DNA of 64,000 nt from JACJVV01 sp047602755 (GCA_047602755.1 JBLKOM010000004.1:1-64000); one strand, 5' to 3'; counted from the first letter of the stretch, positions 9,235 to 17,823 are shown. Notes: generated from the sequence alone by a model not told the origin. Program-made: numbers and translations.

Positions 9235-9708
9235 TCATTTATTAAATAACTTATTTACCCACTCTTTAAATTTATAATATATCTCAATCCTATGTTCGCC
9301 TGTTGAAAAAAATTGTGTTGCCAAAGCAAAAAAAACACCTAGAGAAGAATAAGATAAATAAGAATACAAAGAAAAATTAAAAGAAACCATCGATATAAAA
9401 AGATTAAAGAAAAAACTAATAAAACCTGCACCAGCACCTAAAGCAACAAAAACATTACCAAGTAATACTTTATTTCTAATTATTAAAATTCCACCAATAA
9501 AAACAGAAAGACCTCCAAGAGAAGCAATAATTAAAACTAAAACAAACAAAAAATCAATAAAAACAAAATCAACATATCTAAGAACTATTTCCTCAATTTT
9601 TCTCCATGTATTAACACCAGTAGTACCTGATATAAACAAAAAAAAGGATGATACTAAAGCTAAAAAAAAAGCAATAACATTATTAGTGGAGACGTTTCTA
9701 AATCTCAT
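9235..9708 (-). CDS. Small membrane protein, four predicted helices
   Basis: A 157-residue hydrophobic protein with four likely transmembrane segments (about 12-30, 48-76, 83-110 and 118-135) and a short basic C-terminal tail. No known family is recognised and no polar catalytic motif is visible. It is inserted between dapF and dapL with 65-66 base gaps on both sides, on the same strand, so it may be co-transcribed with lysine genes. A transport role is possible but four helices without conserved charges give no support beyond position. Confidence 0.55.
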   Translation of the reverse strand: MRFRNVSTNNVIAFFLALVSSFFLFISGTTGVNTWRKIEEIVLRYVDFVFIDFLFVLVLIIASLGGLSVFIGGILIIRNKVLLGNVFVALGAGAGFISFFFNLFISMVSFNFSLYSYLSYSSLGVFFALATQFFSTGEHRIEIYYKFKEWVNKLFNK

Positions 9709-9774
9709 AATAAATTTAGTATTTAGACTAGTATTTAAAATGTGCTATTAAATATATAATTTTAACAAGAATAC

Positions 9775-10599
9775 TTAAGATTGAAAATTATATTCACCTT
9801 CAAAAACAAACGCAGCTGGACCAGACATAAAAACATGATTAGTTTTTTCATCCCAAATAATATTTAATATTCCACCTTTTACTTTTACAGAAACATTTCT
9901 TTCAGTTAAATTATTTAATACACAAGCAACACCTACTGCACTTGCACCAGTCCCACAAGCTAAAGTTTCTCCTGTTCCACGCTCCCATACACGCATTTCA
10001 ACACTATTTTTATCTATTACATTTACAAATTCAACATTAACTTTGTTTGGAAAAAGTTCATGTTTTTCAATTAAAGGTCCATTCTTTAATACATTTTCAT
10101 CGGATAAATCAGAGTAAATTATACAATGTGGATTACCCATAGATACCGCAGTAAATAAAAAATCTTTACCACCAATACTAATTGATTCATTTATTATTTT
10201 TTCTTTTTCAATTTTAACAGGGATTTTCTTACCTTCTAAAATTGGCTCACCCATATCAACTTTAACTAAATCATTAATAATCTCAGGAATTATAATACCC
10301 GCAAGAGTTTCAACTAAAATTTTCTTTTTTTCAGTTAAACCTTTTTCAAAAACATACCTTGCAAAACATCTTATACCATTACCACACATTTCAACCTGAC
10401 TGCCATCATTATTGTAAATAAGCATTTTAAAATCAGCTACATCACTCTTTGCAATTATTAAAACTTGATCACAACCTATACCAAATTTTCTATCCGCTAT
10501 CTTTTTAGAAAAAGAAACCATGTCTGAAGGTAATTTTTCAATTAAAGAATTAATTACAACAAAATCATTTCCCGTTCCATGCATTTTTGTAAATTTCAT
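9775..10599 (-). CDS. dapF: Diaminopimelate epimerase
   Basis: A 274-residue cofactor-free epimerase interconverting LL- and meso-diaminopimelate. Both catalytic cysteines are visible: MCGNGIRCF at about residues 72-80 and ACGTGASAVG near 215-224. The opening MKFTKMHGTGNDFVVI and the RVWERGTGET motif are also present. Length is standard. Encoded 41 bases after lysA in the lysine cluster. No clear Shine-Dalgarno precedes the ATG. Confidence 0.95.
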   Translation of the reverse strand: MKFTKMHGTGNDFVVINSLIEKLPSDMVSFSKKIADRKFGIGCDQVLIIAKSDVADFKMLIYNNDGSQVEMCGNGIRCFARYVFEKGLTEKKKILVETLAGIIIPEIINDLVKVDMGEPILEGKKIPVKIEKEKIINESISIGGKDFLFTAVSMGNPHCIIYSDLSDENVLKNGPLIEKHELFPNKVNVEFVNVIDKNSVEMRVWERGTGETLACGTGASAVGVACVLNNLTERNVSVKVKGGILNIIWDEKTNHVFMSGPAAFVFEGEYNFQS

Positions 10600-10640
10600 T
10601 GTATCTAATTATTTTTAATTTTTATATAATTGTTATTTAA

Positions 10641-11867
10641 TCAATTATTTATTTTTGATTCACTCAATATTTGTTCGGTTAATTCATCAAATGTTAATGC
10701 TTTTCTTGATAACATATCATTATCATCAACAATTATAATTTCTGAAGGCATAGGCCTAATATTATAAACACCACCCATTGCATAACAATATGCACCAGCA
10801 TTTCTAATATCTAATAAATCGCCCTCATTTATCTCAGGCATTTCTCGTTCTGTCGCAAAACAATCACCTGTTTCACAAATATTTCCACAAATATCATATT
10901 TCTTTTTTTCACCATCTGGATTTGAAAGATTTTCTATAATATGATAAGCACCATAAAACATAGGACGTATTAACTGAGGAAAACCACTATCAGTACCAGC
11001 AATTAATCTTCCACGATTATCTTTCAAAGTATTTACTGTAATTAATAAATGGCCAGCCTCACCAACTAAATACTTACCTGGTTCAAAATACATCTCCAAT
11101 TCCTTCCCGTACTCTTTACAATAATCTGAAAAAACTTTTGTAATTTCCTCACCAAATTTTTGATAATCAATTCTTTTTTCATCTGGTTCATAAGGAATTT
11201 TAAAACCACCACCAAAATCCATAAACTCCAAATCAGGGAAATTATTTTTACTTCCAACATTCATTAGATTCTTCATGCTTTGGATAAAATCAACGGTACT
11301 TGCAATTCCTGAACCAGTATGAACATGAAGTCCAACAACTGTTAAATTATATTTAACAATTATTTCTTTAACTTTATTAACATCTTGCATTAAAATTCCA
11401 AACTTAGTTAACTCTCCACCTGTTTTAATTTTCCAAAATTCACCTGCAACCACATCAGTATTAAATCGTAAGCAGATCTTTGTCCCAGGATATGACTTCC
11501 CATATTTCTCAAGACGAGAAAGGCTACCTAAATTCATTAGAATTCCTTGTTTTGCTACAAGGTGCATTTCATCCTCTGTGAGATGATTGGCAGTATATAG
11601 TATTTGCTCCTTTTTAAAACCTAATTTCGTAGCTAATAAAACATCACCAGGACTTACAGCATCAATATTAGCACCTTGCTCTTTTAAAAGATTTAAAATA
11701 TGCACATTATAATTTGCTTTCATTGCATAAAATATTTTCAATTTTGGCCAAGTGATAAATTTATGAAGCTCATTATATCTTTGTTTAATTAAATCACCAT
11801 CATATACATATAATGGTGTACCATACTTTTTAGCATATTTTTGTAATTTTTCCTTTTGTAAAACCAT
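10641..11867 (-). CDS. lysA: Diaminopimelate decarboxylase
   Basis: A 408-residue PLP enzyme of the alanine-racemase fold (group IV decarboxylases) that makes L-lysine from meso-diaminopimelate, the last step. Seen: YGTPLYVYDGD, PLP lysine in FYAMKANYN (about residue 50), LHVHTGSG, DFGGGFKIPY, EPGKYLVGEAG, and the substrate-binding CGNICETGDC. The frame can be extended to a TTG at 11879, but the ATG at 11867 has GGAG seven bases upstream and is chosen. It follows asd by 31 bases and precedes dapF. Confidence 0.93.
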   Translation of the reverse strand: MVLQKEKLQKYAKKYGTPLYVYDGDLIKQRYNELHKFITWPKLKIFYAMKANYNVHILNLLKEQGANIDAVSPGDVLLATKLGFKKEQILYTANHLTEDEMHLVAKQGILMNLGSLSRLEKYGKSYPGTKICLRFNTDVVAGEFWKIKTGGELTKFGILMQDVNKVKEIIVKYNLTVVGLHVHTGSGIASTVDFIQSMKNLMNVGSKNNFPDLEFMDFGGGFKIPYEPDEKRIDYQKFGEEITKVFSDYCKEYGKELEMYFEPGKYLVGEAGHLLITVNTLKDNRGRLIAGTDSGFPQLIRPMFYGAYHIIENLSNPDGEKKKYDICGNICETGDCFATEREMPEINEGDLLDIRNAGAYCYAMGGVYNIRPMPSEIIIVDDNDMLSRKALTFDELTEQILSESKINN

Positions 11868-11898
11868 TTTATTCTCCAATTAATAATCTTTAATCAAT

Positions 11899-13005
11899 TT
11901 AATCAAAATAACCCTTTGCTTTCAATAATTCTGCATTAAGTATTCCACCACCAGCAGCACCTCTTACAGTATTATGTGAAAGTCCAACAAACCTATAATC
12001 AAAAACATTGCAAGCTCTTAACCTACCAACAGTTGTTGCCATTCCTTTATCAGCATCTCTATCAAGATTAGTTTGTGGACGATTATCTTCACTATTATAT
12101 ATTATAGCATTAACAGGTGCAGATGGTAGTTTTAAATCTTGTGGAACTGAACTAAATTTTTCCCATATTTGCAAAATTTCATCTTGACTAGGTTTTTTAT
12201 CCCCAAATTTTATACTAACACATGCCATATGTCCATCTGTAACAGGAACTCTATTACAATGTGCGGAAATTTTAATACTTGAATTATCAACAATATTCCC
12301 ATTAGAAATATTTCCTAAAATTTTTAATGGTTCTCTTTCAGATTTTTCTTCCTCACCACCAATATAAGGAATAACATTATCTAATATCTCAGGCATAGTC
12401 TCAAATGTTTTACCGGCACCAGAAATTGCTTGCATAGTAGTTATAATCATTTCTTTAACTTCATAACCTGCTTCTATTAATGCATAAACAGGAGTCATAT
12501 AACTCTGTAAAGAACAATTTGGTTTAACAACTACAAAACCTTTTTTCCATCCGTTTGCCTTTTGTTGCAAAGGAATAATATCAACATGTTTATAATTAAT
12601 TTCAGGAATAAGCATAGGTACATTTTCAGTCCATCTATGAGCTGAATTATTTGAAACAACTGGAATACCTGCTGCTGCATAATCATTTTCAATTTTCTTT
12701 ATTTCATCTTTACTCATCTCAACTGCTGAAAAAACAAAATCACATATTTTTGCATTTTCAACATTTGAAGCATCATTCACAACTAAATTTGCAACATTAT
12801 TAGGAATAGCAGTTTTCATAGCCCATCTTCCTTCAACAGCCTCAGAATATTTTTTACCTGCACTTTTAGGTGAAGCAGCAACATAAATTACTTCAAACCA
12901 AGGATGACTTTCTAATAATTTAATATAATTTTGACCAACCATACCAGTTGCACCAATTACTCCTACCTTCAATTTTTGATTAACAACATTATTCTCATTA
13001 GTCAT
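11899..13005 (-). CDS. asd: Aspartate-semialdehyde dehydrogenase
   Basis: A 368-residue NADP-dependent enzyme reducing aspartyl phosphate to aspartate semialdehyde. Seen: nucleotide-binding VGVIGATGMVGQNYIKLL at the N-terminus, VSNNSAHRW, catalytic cysteine in VKPNCSLQSYM (about residue 160), ISGAGKTF, and the HCNRVPVTDGH motif. The pattern is that of the archaeal/fungal class. The frame opens at 13026, but the ATG at 13005 has a GAGGG five bases upstream and gives the usual N-terminus. It lies between the tautomerase and lysA genes. Confidence 0.93.
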   Translation of the reverse strand: MTNENNVVNQKLKVGVIGATGMVGQNYIKLLESHPWFEVIYVAASPKSAGKKYSEAVEGRWAMKTAIPNNVANLVVNDASNVENAKICDFVFSAVEMSKDEIKKIENDYAAAGIPVVSNNSAHRWTENVPMLIPEINYKHVDIIPLQQKANGWKKGFVVVKPNCSLQSYMTPVYALIEAGYEVKEMIITTMQAISGAGKTFETMPEILDNVIPYIGGEEEKSEREPLKILGNISNGNIVDNSSIKISAHCNRVPVTDGHMACVSIKFGDKKPSQDEILQIWEKFSSVPQDLKLPSAPVNAIIYNSEDNRPQTNLDRDADKGMATTVGRLRACNVFDYRFVGLSHNTVRGAAGGGILNAELLKAKGYFD

Positions 13006-13063
13006 ATTATCCCTCATTTTAATCAATCAAAGTATTTTCTATTTTCATTAATAAAATTATTTT

Positions 13064-13243
13064 CTATTTCAATGATTTACCAGCAATACCCCAATTTCCT
13101 CGTGGTAATTCTTCAATATTAATCCAGATGTAATTTGGATCTTTACCCAAAACTTCTGAAGTAACATCAGTTAATCTTTTTATTAAATCTGACTTAACTT
13201 TTTCTGAATTCCCTTCAAGCAACTTAACATTAATATATGGCAT
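13064..13243 (-). CDS. 4-oxalocrotonate tautomerase-family protein
   Basis: A 59-residue protein reading MPYINVKLLEG at the N-terminus and ending IAGKSLK. The proline exposed after methionine removal (Pro1) is the catalytic base of this superfamily. The conserved segment VTSEVLGKDPNYIWINIEELP follows. Length matches tautomerase subunits (about 60), which work as small oligomers on enol/keto or halogenated acids. GAGGT precedes the ATG by eight bases. It lies 22 bases after dapA and 58 before asd, all on one strand, so it is probably in the lysine operon; its role in that pathway is unclear. Confidence 0.85.
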   Translation of the reverse strand: MPYINVKLLEGNSEKVKSDLIKRLTDVTSEVLGKDPNYIWINIEELPRGNWGIAGKSLK

Positions 13244-13265
13244 TTTTATTACCTCTATCTAATTT

Positions 13266-14162
13266 TTAAACATAGTTTTTAATTGCTTCTTTTACTTTTA
13301 TTTTATTTGCATCTGATAATTCACACATAGGAAGTCTATAAACTTCTTTACAAAAACCTTTCTGTGATAACATATACTTAACAGGAATTGGATTTGTCTC
13401 TACAAATTCCATCACAAACAATTCAGAAATTTGATTATTAATCTTTTCTGCAGATTCATAATTTCCATTCAAAGCATAATCTACCATCTCTGACATTTGT
13501 TTAGGAATAAAATTGCTTATAACACTAATTACACCATGTCCACCTTCTTTAATTAATTGTAATGTGATATTATCATCACCACTAAGTACACTAAAGTAAT
13601 CAGGTGCATTTGCAATTACATCTTTAATTTGATCAATATCACCTGAAGCTTCTTTAACTGCAATAATATTTGAGCAATCATTTATTAGTCTCATTAAAGT
13701 TGATGTTTCGACATTAACACCTGTCCTTCCTTTAATATTATATACTATACAAGGAATTTTTACACTATTAGCTATTGCTTTAAAATGTCTATACAAACCT
13801 TCTTGAGTTGGTTTATTATAATAAGGATTAACTAATAATAAAGCATTAGCTCCTAATTTTTCTGCATGAACACTTCTAGCAATTGCTTCTTTTGTACAAT
13901 TACTTCCAGTTCCTGCAATAACTAGAACTCTACCATTTACATGCTTAATTGTAGTCTCAATTACCTTAGAATGCTCATTCTCGTCTAAAGTTGGACTTTC
14001 TCCAGTAGTGCCACAAGGAACAATTCCTGCAACACCATTTTCAATATTATCATCTATTAATTTCTTCAATGAATCAAAATCAATACTTTCATCAGCATTA
14101 AATGGAGTTATAATTGCTGTAAAAACCCCTTTAAATTTTATATTTCTATTTTTATCAGTCAT
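13266..14162 (-). CDS. dapA: 4-hydroxy-tetrahydrodipicolinate synthase
   Basis: A 298-residue TIM-barrel aldolase condensing pyruvate with aspartate semialdehyde, the first lysine-specific step. Seen: FTAIITPF, the GTTGESPTL motif, the catalytic tyrosine in CIVYNIKGRTGVNV (where the usual YNxPGRTG has Lys instead of Pro), and the Schiff-base lysine in NIIAVKEASGD. An in-frame GTG exists at 14171, but the ATG at 14162 has AGGGGTGG properly spaced and is chosen. It begins 11 bases after dapB. Confidence 0.95.
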   Translation of the reverse strand: MTDKNRNIKFKGVFTAIITPFNADESIDFDSLKKLIDDNIENGVAGIVPCGTTGESPTLDENEHSKVIETTIKHVNGRVLVIAGTGSNCTKEAIARSVHAEKLGANALLLVNPYYNKPTQEGLYRHFKAIANSVKIPCIVYNIKGRTGVNVETSTLMRLINDCSNIIAVKEASGDIDQIKDVIANAPDYFSVLSGDDNITLQLIKEGGHGVISVISNFIPKQMSEMVDYALNGNYESAEKINNQISELFVMEFVETNPIPVKYMLSQKGFCKEVYRLPMCELSDANKIKVKEAIKNYV

Positions 14163-14173
14163 AAAATCCACCC

Positions 14174-14932
14174 CTAATTATTATCTTTTTTTATAATTGT
14201 ATCCATTAGATCATTAATCCCAAAAAAACCCTTTTTATCAAAAATAAATTCAGCAGCAAGTACACTTCCATATGCAAATCCCTCTCGATTTCTAGCTGTA
14301 TGCTTTAATTCAATTGTATCAGCCTCAGAATCAAATAATACTTGATGAATTCCAGGAATACTGCCACCACGAACACTAGCAAAATGTAATTCATTTTTTA
14401 GAGGAGGCCTATCAAATCTGTCTGTTACAACTTTCTCTTTTCGATCTATATTATTAACTAATATATCAGTAACCATAGAAGCAGTGCCTGATGGAGAATC
14501 TGCTTTATTCTTATGATGAAATTCATTCCCCATAACATCATAATCAGGAACATTATTGAATAATTTTGCTGCAAATTCTACAACTTTAAAATAAGCATTA
14601 ACTCCTATAGAGAAATTTCCGCTCCAAATTAAACCAATACCGGCGTCAGAAACCATTGCTTCAATTTCATCTTTTCTATCATACCATCCAGTAGTACCAA
14701 TAACTGCATTAACTTTTAGTTCACAATATTTTCGTATATTATCAATTATTACAGATGGATGAGTAAAATCAATACATACATCTGCTCCATTTAATGTTGA
14801 AACAGAAATTTCTTTAGCAGTTTTTTCTTGAATGGGATCTATAATAGACACAATCTCATGGCCTTTTGAGATAGCAACTTTCTCAATAAGTTTGCCCATT
14901 TTACCATATCCAACAATCGCAATTTTTACCAT
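14174..14932 (-). CDS. dapB: 4-hydroxy-tetrahydrodipicolinate reductase
   Basis: A 252-residue NAD(P)H-dependent reductase. Seen: Rossmann motif IAIVGYGKMGKLIEK, IDFTHPSV, AVIGTTGW, IWSGNFSIGVN, and the substrate motif EFHHKNKADSPSGTA, followed by VRGGSIPGIHQV. Length is near normal for the family (about 250-270). It is the promoter-proximal gene of the lysine operon, with GGGGTG six bases before its ATG and an A/T-rich control region upstream. Confidence 0.95.
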   Translation of the reverse strand: MVKIAIVGYGKMGKLIEKVAISKGHEIVSIIDPIQEKTAKEISVSTLNGADVCIDFTHPSVIIDNIRKYCELKVNAVIGTTGWYDRKDEIEAMVSDAGIGLIWSGNFSIGVNAYFKVVEFAAKLFNNVPDYDVMGNEFHHKNKADSPSGTASMVTDILVNNIDRKEKVVTDRFDRPPLKNELHFASVRGGSIPGIHQVLFDSEADTIELKHTARNREGFAYGSVLAAEFIFDKKGFFGINDLMDTIIKKDNN

Positions 14933-14985
14933 TATTTACACCCCAAATGAATATTTCATCATAACATAAAGCTCCATACTTAAAC

Positions 14986-15030
14986 ATTATATAAAATTAA
15001 TTAATATTTATTAATATTTATTAATACTTT
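14986..15030 (-). promoter_or_regulatory. Lysine-operon promoter with three 10-base tandem repeats
   Basis: On the minus strand a TATA element (TTTTATATAA, about 14988-14997) lies ~55-65 bases before the dapB ATG. Directly upstream, plus-strand bases 15001-15030 are three consecutive 10-base units: TTAATATTTA, TTAATATTTA, TTAATACTTT. A 10-base period puts each unit on the same helix face, which suits repeated contacts by a DNA-binding protein such as the adjacent Lrp-type regulator (inference). The leader between TATA and dapB carries the Shine-Dalgarno. Confidence 0.5.
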
Positions 15031-15070
15031 AATCAACAATAAACAATATAATCGCAAAAAAATAAAAAAA

Positions 15071-15481
15071 TTACTCTTTATGAAGTACCATAAATGTTTC
15101 AGTAAGTACAACACCTTTAATTGAACGAATTGCTTCAAGCATATCATTAACAATTTTCATATCTGCAGAGGGAACAATTGTAATTATATCAAATCTTCCA
15201 GTTACTTCATAAATTGATGCAACACCCAATCTTTTTATATCATCGCGAATTCGCTTTGTTTCAGTCTTTGTTTCAGTCTCAATTCCAACAATAGCAACAT
15301 TATCATTAGCAAGTTCAATTGTAAAATTCTTAATATAACCTTTAGTAATTAAATTTTTAACTCGATTTCTTATAGTTCCCTCTGAAACACTTAACATTTT
15401 TGCAATTTGTAAAAAAGCAACCCTAGAATCTTTTCTAAGTTCTTCAATAATATATAAATCAGTTTTATCTATTTTATCCAT
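15071..15481 (-). CDS. Lrp/AsnC-family transcriptional regulator
   Basis: A 136-residue regulator. The N-terminal half is the Lrp helix-turn-helix (DKTDLYIIEELRKDSRVAFLQIAKMLSVSEGTIRNRVKNL), the C-terminal half the amino-acid-sensing RAM/ACT-like domain (VTGRFDIITIV, TETFMVLH). The frame extends to a TTG at 15487, but the ATG at 15481 is the likely start. In archaea the closest type by context is LysM-like control of lysine genes. It lies just upstream of the dapB operon and between it and the ACT-domain protein and lysC, so a lysine-responsive role is a reasonable inference. Confidence 0.88.
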   Translation of the reverse strand: MDKIDKTDLYIIEELRKDSRVAFLQIAKMLSVSEGTIRNRVKNLITKGYIKNFTIELANDNVAIVGIETETKTETKRIRDDIKRLGVASIYEVTGRFDIITIVPSADMKIVNDMLEAIRSIKGVVLTETFMVLHKE

Positions 15482-15534
15482 AAACAAAAAATTAATTGTT
15501 TATTTAAAAAATTTACCAAAATTTGTAATTATGT

Positions 15535-15547
15535 TACGAATATCGTA
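15535..15547. promoter_or_regulatory. 13-base palindrome upstream of the Lrp gene, candidate operator
   Basis: TACGAATATCGTA is a perfect inverted repeat (TACGA-ATA-TCGTA), 54-66 bases before the lrp start. It sits about 25-35 bases upstream of a likely TATA element (TTTAAATAAAC on the minus strand near 15500-15511). A related palindrome stands in the same relation to the lysC promoter at 17733-17749. Lrp-family proteins bind palindromes of about this size. Binding is inferred. Confidence 0.45.
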
Positions 15548-15646
15548 GAAAACAAACAATAAAATCAACAAAAAATAAAGAAAACACTTTAGTTTAATAT
15601 GAAACATCTTAGTAATATTTATATAAACCATAAAATAACCAACAAT

Positions 15647-16288
15647 ATGGAAAAAAATACTGCAGAATTAACAAACTCATACATTAATGAGCATCCTTAT
15701 ATTAAATATTGCTTAAAAAAGAATTTAATAAATTACTCGGCATTAGCTAGACTAATCTCTAAAGAGTTAAAGATAGAAAAAACTAGCTCAAAAGAAGCAA
15801 TTCTTGTAGCAGCAAGAAGAGTACAAACAAAACTAAAAAAAGAAATCGAATATGAAAAAGAAATCAACAAAATATTAACAAAATCAGAAATTGAAATAAA
15901 AACTAAAGCAGTTGTTTTCATACTAGAAAAAAGCATAAATATAGATTTAATGAATAAATTAGAAACTACAATAAAAAAAGAATCAGGATTTTATTATAAC
16001 TTAGAAGGATCAGATAACTACACCATTATTACACAAGAAAAGTACTCTGAAGAAATTGAAAATAATAACAAAAACAAAATAAAAAAAATAAAAAAAAATA
16101 TGATTCTAATAAATATAAAATCACCTAAAGAAATTGAAAATATTCCAGGGATAATAGCATATTTAACGTCACTCTTCGGAGAAAATAATGTGAATGTGTA
16201 CGAATTCTTATCATGCTGGACAGATACCATTTTTATAATTGATGAGAAAGATTTAAACAAATCAATTAACTTTCTAAAATTTAAATAA
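15647..16288 (+). CDS. ACT-domain protein, possible amino-acid sensor
   Basis: A 213-residue protein. The N-terminus (NSYINEHPYIKYCLKKNLIN, SALARLISKEL) resembles small archaeal helical domains. The C-terminus from about residue 160 reads as an ACT fold (NIKSPKEIENIPGIIAYLTSLFGENNVNVYEFLSCWTD), with the PGI..Y..S.F..N.VN.YE pattern of ligand-binding ACT units. The frame opens at 15599, but a TATA box (TTTATATA, 15617-15624) lies inside that extension, so the leaderless ATG at 15647 is the start. It is divergent from the Lrp gene and convergent with lysC. Catalytic domain absent; a sensory or regulatory role for lysine/aspartate metabolism is inferred. Confidence 0.6.
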   Translation: MEKNTAELTNSYINEHPYIKYCLKKNLINYSALARLISKELKIEKTSSKEAILVAARRVQTKLKKEIEYEKEINKILTKSEIEIKTKAVVFILEKSINIDLMNKLETTIKKESGFYYNLEGSDNYTIITQEKYSEEIENNNKNKIKKIKKNMILINIKSPKEIENIPGIIAYLTSLFGENNVNVYEFLSCWTDTIFIIDEKDLNKSINFLKFK

Positions 16289-16363
16289 ATCAGAATAATA
16301 ACAATAATAATAAGAAAAAGAATGTATTTAATATTGTATCAAAGATAGATCTAACAAATAAAA

Positions 16364-17677
16364 TTATAATATAAAAGTTTTATGTAGTGCTTTTACAGCA
16401 TCTTCAACATCATCTTCTTTTACCACACATCCAATACTAACTTCATCATTACACTGTGAAATCATTTCTACATTAATTTGATGATCACCTAAAGCTGAAA
16501 ACATCTTACCTGCGACACCTAATTTTTTATTCATACCTTGTCCAACAATGTAAAGAATTGCACGATTAATAAAAACTTCAGTAAGTGCAATACCAGTTAA
16601 GTCATTACAAATTTTATCAACAAAATCAGGAGAGTCCACAGTTATAGATACACTTACTTCAGATGTAGAAATCATATCAACAGGTTTATGATACTTATTA
16701 AAAATTTCAAATATCTTAGCCATAAAACCATATGCATCAAGCATTCTAGTAGATTTTACATAGATCACAATAATACCTTTTTTATAAGAAATACCTTTAA
16801 CACCTGAAACGTCATTTGTCATACTAACTATTTTTGAACCAGGATTATCAGGCTCATAAGTATTTAATACATAAACAGGAATATTCTTCTTAATTGCAGG
16901 TAAAATAGTTTTAGGATGAAGAACTTTTGCTCCAAAATATGCTAACTCTGAGGCTTCATCAAAAGTCAATAAAGGAATTGTTCTTGCTTCAGGAACTATT
17001 TTAGGATTTGTAGATAAAATACCATTAACATCAGTCCAAATTTCAATTGCTTCAGCATTAATTGCGGCACCAATTAAAGACGCAACATAATCTGAACCTC
17101 CTCGCTGAAAAGTAGTAAATTCACCAAGTTTATCTTTACCACCAAAACCAGTAATAACAGGAATATGATCCATTGCAAGAATATTTTTATTTAATAAATC
17201 ATATGACTCAGGTAATAATCTTGCATCACCAAAATTAGAATTAGTTATCATCCCAATCTCACCAGAAACATAAGATTTTGCGTTAATATTTTCCTTATTC
17301 AATAAAGCTGAGAATATTTTAACACACATACGCTCTCCAAAAAAAGAAACATAATCAAACATTTGTTTACTTTTATCTTTTGTTTTACAAATAACATCTA
17401 AAACATTTCTAAGTTCTTTAAGTTCATCATCAATAATATTATTATCAATTTCTAAATCAGAAATTATTTTTTTATGATTGTTACAAATAGTATTATACGA
17501 AGTAAAAACACCATTTAAAGCTTCATCTATAGCTAAAAAAAGTAAATCGGTTGTTCCCTTAACTGCACTTAAGACAACTACTGGTTTCTTATTTAGTTTC
17601 TTTGTTACAATTTCCTTTACTTGATGGAACAAATTAGCATCTTTAACACTTGAACCACCAAACTTCATTACTAACAT
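16364..17677 (-). CDS. lysC: Aspartate kinase with C-terminal ACT domains
   Basis: A 437-residue kinase that phosphorylates aspartate, the entry to lysine/threonine/methionine synthesis. Seen: MKFGGSSVKDA at the N-terminus, FFGERM, TGFGGKDKLGEFTTFQRGGSDYVASLIGA, EIWTDVNGI, and SELAYFGAKVLHPKTI. After about residue 290 come two ACT units (GVKGISYKKGI, MISTSEVSVSITV; VAGKMFSALGDHQINVEMIS), which normally bind the feedback inhibitor. Length is slightly below typical (about 450-470). It is monocistronic with its own TATA box and palindrome, downstream of the ACT-domain gene that points toward it. Confidence 0.92.
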   Translation of the reverse strand: MLVMKFGGSSVKDANLFHQVKEIVTKKLNKKPVVVLSAVKGTTDLLFLAIDEALNGVFTSYNTICNNHKKIISDLEIDNNIIDDELKELRNVLDVICKTKDKSKQMFDYVSFFGERMCVKIFSALLNKENINAKSYVSGEIGMITNSNFGDARLLPESYDLLNKNILAMDHIPVITGFGGKDKLGEFTTFQRGGSDYVASLIGAAINAEAIEIWTDVNGILSTNPKIVPEARTIPLLTFDEASELAYFGAKVLHPKTILPAIKKNIPVYVLNTYEPDNPGSKIVSMTNDVSGVKGISYKKGIIVIYVKSTRMLDAYGFMAKIFEIFNKYHKPVDMISTSEVSVSITVDSPDFVDKICNDLTGIALTEVFINRAILYIVGQGMNKKLGVAGKMFSALGDHQINVEMISQCNDEVSIGCVVKEDDVEDAVKALHKTFIL

Positions 17678-17697
17678 AATTTACAAGTTGAGATAAT

Positions 17698-17749
17698 TAT
17701 ATTTAAAAAAGTTAACAAATTACATCACACAGATTATGAAATTCGTAAT
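17698..17749 (-). promoter_or_regulatory. lysC promoter: TATA box and 17-base palindromic operator candidate
   Basis: A TATA-like TTTAAATATAAT (minus strand, about 17696-17707) stands ~25 bases before the lysC ATG, fitting a leaderless message. At 17733-17749 ATTATGAAATTCGTAAT is an imperfect inverted repeat, seven of eight arm positions matching, centred about 40 bases upstream of the TATA. It agrees at 11 of 17 positions with GTTACGAATATCGTAGA upstream of the Lrp gene, sharing TTA-GAA and TCGTA. Confidence 0.45.
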
Positions 17750-17823
17750 TTAATGTGTTCTTTACATGACAAAATAAAATCAAGAAATAACAAAAAGAAA
17801 AAAGAAAAAAATTAATCTTCCAA

